NCBI RefSeq assembly: GCF_000020125.1
Contig: NC_010676.1
Location: forward strand, 2,418,001 to 2,482,000
Source of the DNA: Paraburkholderia phytofirmans PsJN
Lineage (GTDB): Bacteria > Pseudomonadota > Gammaproteobacteria > Burkholderiales > Burkholderiaceae
Direction of reading: 5' to 3'
DNA: 64,000 nucleotides
Below the pieces are notes generated by a model, which was not told where the DNA came from, ran no database searches, and worked only from the letters and a program-made list of their open reading frames with translations. The translations under genes and the position numbers were made by a program. Shown piece after piece: positions 61,663 to 64,000 of the stretch; within the stretch, counting starts at the first letter, position 1, and each line of letters begins with the position of its first letter.

Positions 61663-62432
61663 TGTCCGACGTGCTCGAGGCGCTGCGCGGCGAAGACATC
61701 GTCAAACGTTTCGGCGCGGTCACCGCGCTCGATGGCGTTTCTCTGACGCTAAAACAGGGAGAGATTCTCGGCGTACTCGGTGACAACGGCGCGGGCAAGT
61801 CGACGCTGATCAAGATTCTCACGGGCTTCCATCAGCAGACAAGCGGCAAGCTTTTTGTGGGCGGCGAGGAAACGATGCTGCGCTCGGTCGATCACGCCCG
61901 TTCACTCGGCATTGAATGCGTCTATCAGGATCTGGCGCTCGCCAACTCGCTGAGCATCTATCACAACATGTTCCTGAATCGGGAAATCATTCGCAGAGGG
62001 CCGTTTCGGCTGTTGGACAATCGCGCCATGCGCGAGCGCGCTGCGGAGTGTCTTGAAGAAATCGGCGTGCACGTGCCTTCGGTCGACCTGCCGGTCGAGC
62101 AGCTTTCCGGCGGGCAGCGGCAGGCTATCGCGGTCGCCCGCGCGGTCAATTCAAATGCAAAGATACTGTTGCTCGACGAGCCGCTCGCCGCGATGGGCGC
62201 CCGCGAGGCGGGGCTCATCATCGACCTGATCCTTCGGCTCAAGGCGAAAGGCGGCTTGTCTATCGTCATGATCATGCACAACTACGCGCAGACGCTCGAC
62301 ATCGCGGATCGTGTGATGCTGATGCAACGCGGACGTGTGACTTATCAGCGTGAGGCAGCCAGCACGTCCGTCGAGGAGCTGATGGAAATCGTGCGGCGCG
62401 AATATCGTGCAATGCGGGCACCGTCGCACTGA
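61662..62432 (+). CDS. sugar ABC transporter ATP-binding protein (single domain)
   Basis: 256 residues. Walker A GDNGAGKST, signature LSGGQRQ, Walker B ILLLDEP and the H-loop in IVMIMHNYAQT are present. It is half the length of the double-domain RbsA type, so it resembles FrcA and forms a homodimer with the single permease. Three tandem CGCACTGAG units span its stop codon. Confidence 0.92.
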   Translation: MSDVLEALRGEDIVKRFGAVTALDGVSLTLKQGEILGVLGDNGAGKSTLIKILTGFHQQTSGKLFVGGEETMLRSVDHARSLGIECVYQDLALANSLSIYHNMFLNREIIRRGPFRLLDNRAMRERAAECLEEIGVHVPSVDLPVEQLSGGQRQAIAVARAVNSNAKILLLDEPLAAMGAREAGLIIDLILRLKAKGGLSIVMIMHNYAQTLDIADRVMLMQRGRVTYQREAASTSVEELMEIVRREYRAMRAPSH

Positions 62433-62452
62433 GCGCACTGAGGCGCACTGAG
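62425..62452. repeat. tandem 9-base repeat across the ATPase stop codon
   Basis: CGCACTGAG at 62425-62433, 62434-62442 and 62444-62452. The first copy supplies the TGA stop. Likely slippage-prone; effect on the protein is nil unless copy number shifts the frame. Confidence 0.6.
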
Positions 62453-62541
62453 ACCCGCGCCGAACGTGCGCAGAGTCTGCCGCGCGAAAATCATCTTCAG
62501 CAACGCACCGACCGGCAGATTGCGGGCGCGTCACTGCCGGA

Positions 62542-63078
62542 CTAGAGCAGGCCCGCGAAGTGCAGCACGACAAACGACCCCCCGCCGCCCGCAATCAACA
62601 CCAACGCGTTGATTCGGGTCGCCATAACCAGCAGCGTCGCGATTGCCGCGGTGAGCCACGCTATCCAGCCGCCGTCGAGCTGTTTCATCAGCACGTAGAC
62701 GGCGGCCAGAATCAGACCGGTGGCAACGGGCCGCAAACCCGCCTGCAATGCGTTCAGCCAGCGGGCGCCTTCATGCCTGTTCCACACGTGCACGACACCG
62801 CACATCAGGAATGCCGTTGGCCCGAATAAGGCCAGTGTCGCCACGAGCGCGCCGCCAAAACCGCCGACCTGCCAGCCGATCAACGTGGCCAGCAGCGAGC
62901 CAGGACCCGGCGCGAGGCGCGCTATCGCGAAGTCGCTGAGAAATTGCGCGTGCGTCATCCAGTGATGCACGTCGACGACTTGCCGTTGGACCTCGGCGAT
63001 GATCCCTTGCCCGCCGCCGACCGTCACGATCGAAAGCGGCGCAAAAACCGAAAACAGTGCGATGAGATTTCTGGACAC
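62542..63078 (-). CDS. chromate transporter, second half of a split ChrA
   Basis: 178 residues from a GTG at 63078 (AAGG eight bases upstream), which begins SRNLIALFSVFAPLSIVTVGGGQ as in short CHR proteins; an ATG at 63144 would overlap the upstream gene by 32 bases. About six membrane helices and FAIARLAPGPGSLLATLIGW form one CHR domain. Short CHR proteins work as pairs with opposite topology to export chromate (or transport sulfate-like anions). Downstream of, and coupled to, the other half. Confidence 0.85.
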   Translation of the reverse strand: MSRNLIALFSVFAPLSIVTVGGGQGIIAEVQRQVVDVHHWMTHAQFLSDFAIARLAPGPGSLLATLIGWQVGGFGGALVATLALFGPTAFLMCGVVHVWNRHEGARWLNALQAGLRPVATGLILAAVYVLMKQLDGGWIAWLTAAIATLLVMATRINALVLIAGGGGSFVVLHFAGLL

Positions 63079-63112
63079 GTGATGTGCCTTGTTGAGAGTT
63101 GCCCGACTGTCG

Positions 63113-63757
63113 TTATTGCTGCCGCGGCGAACGGACGTATTCATAGCCGACGCTCAGTGCGCCCGCGATCAGCACGGTCCACACGAGCGACGCCCTGAAT
63201 AACGCCACCGCCGCGAAGGTCGCGATCAGCATGAAATACGAAAAGAGGCGCCGCGGCAGCCTGCGCGCGGCGGTGATCGCCATCGCCGCGGAAAGGCCGA
63301 TCGCACCTGCCGCCGCACCGGCCAGCGCGATATGCGTGAGGGGAAGATAGGCGATGGCCGAGAAGAACGCGCCGAGCAACACGATCACAATGGCGGGCGG
63401 GAAAATGATTCCGCAAAATCCGGCCAGCGCCCCACGCCAGCCCAGCAAGCGATAACCGATCCAGATGGCCAGGTTCTTGATGTTGACGCCCGGCAGCGCC
63501 TGCGACAACGCCAGTCCGTTAAGGAACTCGTCTTCGCTCAACCATTGCCGGTCATGCACGAATTCGCGCAGGAACCAGCCGCTCAAGCCGCCGCCAAAAC
63601 TCGTCAGGCCGATGCGGGAAAAGACAAGAAACAGCCCTAGCGCGGTTACCTTGACCGGCGCCGGTCCACCGCCTTGTCCGATAGCTTCGCGTCCCGGTGC
63701 CGGTTCGAGAACTTCTCGGCCGTTAGTGCCACTAGTGCCGTGAATGCCGTTAGCCAA
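63113..63757 (-). CDS. chromate transporter, first half of a split ChrA
   Basis: 214 residues from a TTG at 63757 with AAGGAG six bases upstream; the longer frame (to 63841) has no ribosome site. LGLFLVFSRIGLTSFGGGLSGWF and ALSQALPGVNIKNLAIWIGYRLLGW are CHR-domain motifs; the GGG and PG segments mirror those in its partner. About six membrane helices. Confidence 0.85.
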   Translation of the reverse strand: MANGIHGTSGTNGREVLEPAPGREAIGQGGGPAPVKVTALGLFLVFSRIGLTSFGGGLSGWFLREFVHDRQWLSEDEFLNGLALSQALPGVNIKNLAIWIGYRLLGWRGALAGFCGIIFPPAIVIVLLGAFFSAIAYLPLTHIALAGAAAGAIGLSAAMAITAARRLPRRLFSYFMLIATFAAVALFRASLVWTVLIAGALSVGYEYVRSPRQQ

Positions 63758-63948
63758 TACCCTCTCCTTACGAACTGCATGGCAGAGCCGATGAATGCGG
63801 ACGCGCCATTGACGTTGTTGCGGCCACAACGACGCAATCACTCCGCCGAGCCCTGGAGCTAAATAATAGCTGCAATAAGCCGGCCTAAATCCCCATCATG
63901 AACCGGCGCCAAAGCTTCGCCGCCCGCACGTGAGTGCGAACAGTGTCC

Positions 63949-63976
63949 TTGACACCCGTTCAGGACGGTATTTAAT
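63949..63976 (+). promoter_or_regulatory. candidate sigma70 promoter reading out of the window
   Basis: TTGACA (63949-63954), 16-base spacer and TTTAAT (63971-63976), divergent from the chromate transporter genes. The gene it serves lies beyond the right edge. Confidence 0.5.
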
Positions 63977-64000
63977 TTCACTATCTGGCGGCCAGGCCTA

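Noticed and set aside
1..64000. CRISPR arrays, tRNA/rRNA genes, insertion sequences, prophage or integrase
   Set aside because: Scanned by eye for spaced repeats, transposase/integrase motifs and tRNA ends; nothing convincing was found.

Overview
The window reads as a chromosomal, accessory-rich stretch of a high-GC betaproteobacterium of the Burkholderiaceae, most likely Paraburkholderia (inference). The grounds are two DUF4148 proteins, a Burkholderia-type phasin start, a Gram-negative porin, LysR/GntR/MocR regulators beside nearly every catabolic cluster, and many MFS carriers. I found no rRNA, tRNA, CRISPR array, transposase or integrase.

Layout. 1-4.1 kb: start of a phasin gene, a secreted cupin coupled to an epimerase-like protein, a divergent MocR regulator whose 3' end runs into a pqiB remnant, and an iron-permease-like membrane protein. 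4.2-10.9 kb: an MFS / M81 peptidase / Tat-exported hydrolase operon with a divergent LysR gene, followed by a second, almost identical hydrolase gene. 11.1-16.8 kb: LuxR-type regulator divergent from a P1 (DmpA-like) peptidase, a PotF-like binding protein and an unassigned dioxygenase-like protein, then an orphan MEDS-domain histidine kinase. 17.1-22 kb: methyltransferase, small membrane protein, SnoaL-like protein, then a dye-decolorizing peroxidase overlapping its encapsulin shell gene. The shell gene carries a frameshift about 30 bases after its start. 22.3-31.5 kb: MocR regulator, a cyanide-insensitive-type cytochrome bd oxidase, and a stress cluster (ClpK/ClpG-like AAA+ protein with an N-terminal zinc finger, cysteine-less DksA-like protein, small proteins, host-attachment protein).

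31.8-35.9 kb: drug-type MFS, LysR, quinone-oxidoreductase-like dehydrogenase, DUF4148 protein. 36-45.2 kb: an FCD-GntR gene divergent from a long co-directional run: MFS, MmgE/PrpD protein, a half-length MmgE/PrpD protein, a GlcG/HbpS-like protein and a three-gene flavin/cytochrome c dehydrogenase, closed by a 19-bp-arm terminator. 45.3-52.8 kb: a related second locus with porin, SDR, two MFS carriers, FCD-GntR and MmgE/PrpD. Both loci carry GTCGAC-centred palindromes in the GntR-side intergenic region.

52.9-55.9 kb: GntR/UTRA regulator, VOC protein and MFS. 55.9-58.4 kb: DUF190 protein, MscS-type channel, SRPBCC protein. 58.6-62.4 kb: MarR regulator, tandem 12-bp palindromes and a three-gene sugar ABC importer. 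62.5-63.8 kb: two-gene split chromate transporter, then a promoter pointing out of the window.

The best candidates for a second look are the frameshifted DyP-encapsulin compartment, the hydrolase pair whose similarity stops exactly at the CDS ends, the pqiB remnant at the MocR 3' end, the two GntR-MmgE/PrpD loci, a His-rich 15-residue leader peptide coupled to an MFS gene, an SDR without its catalytic tyrosine, and the tandem operators before the ABC importer. All functional assignments come from reading sequence and recalled family knowledge; no database search was run.
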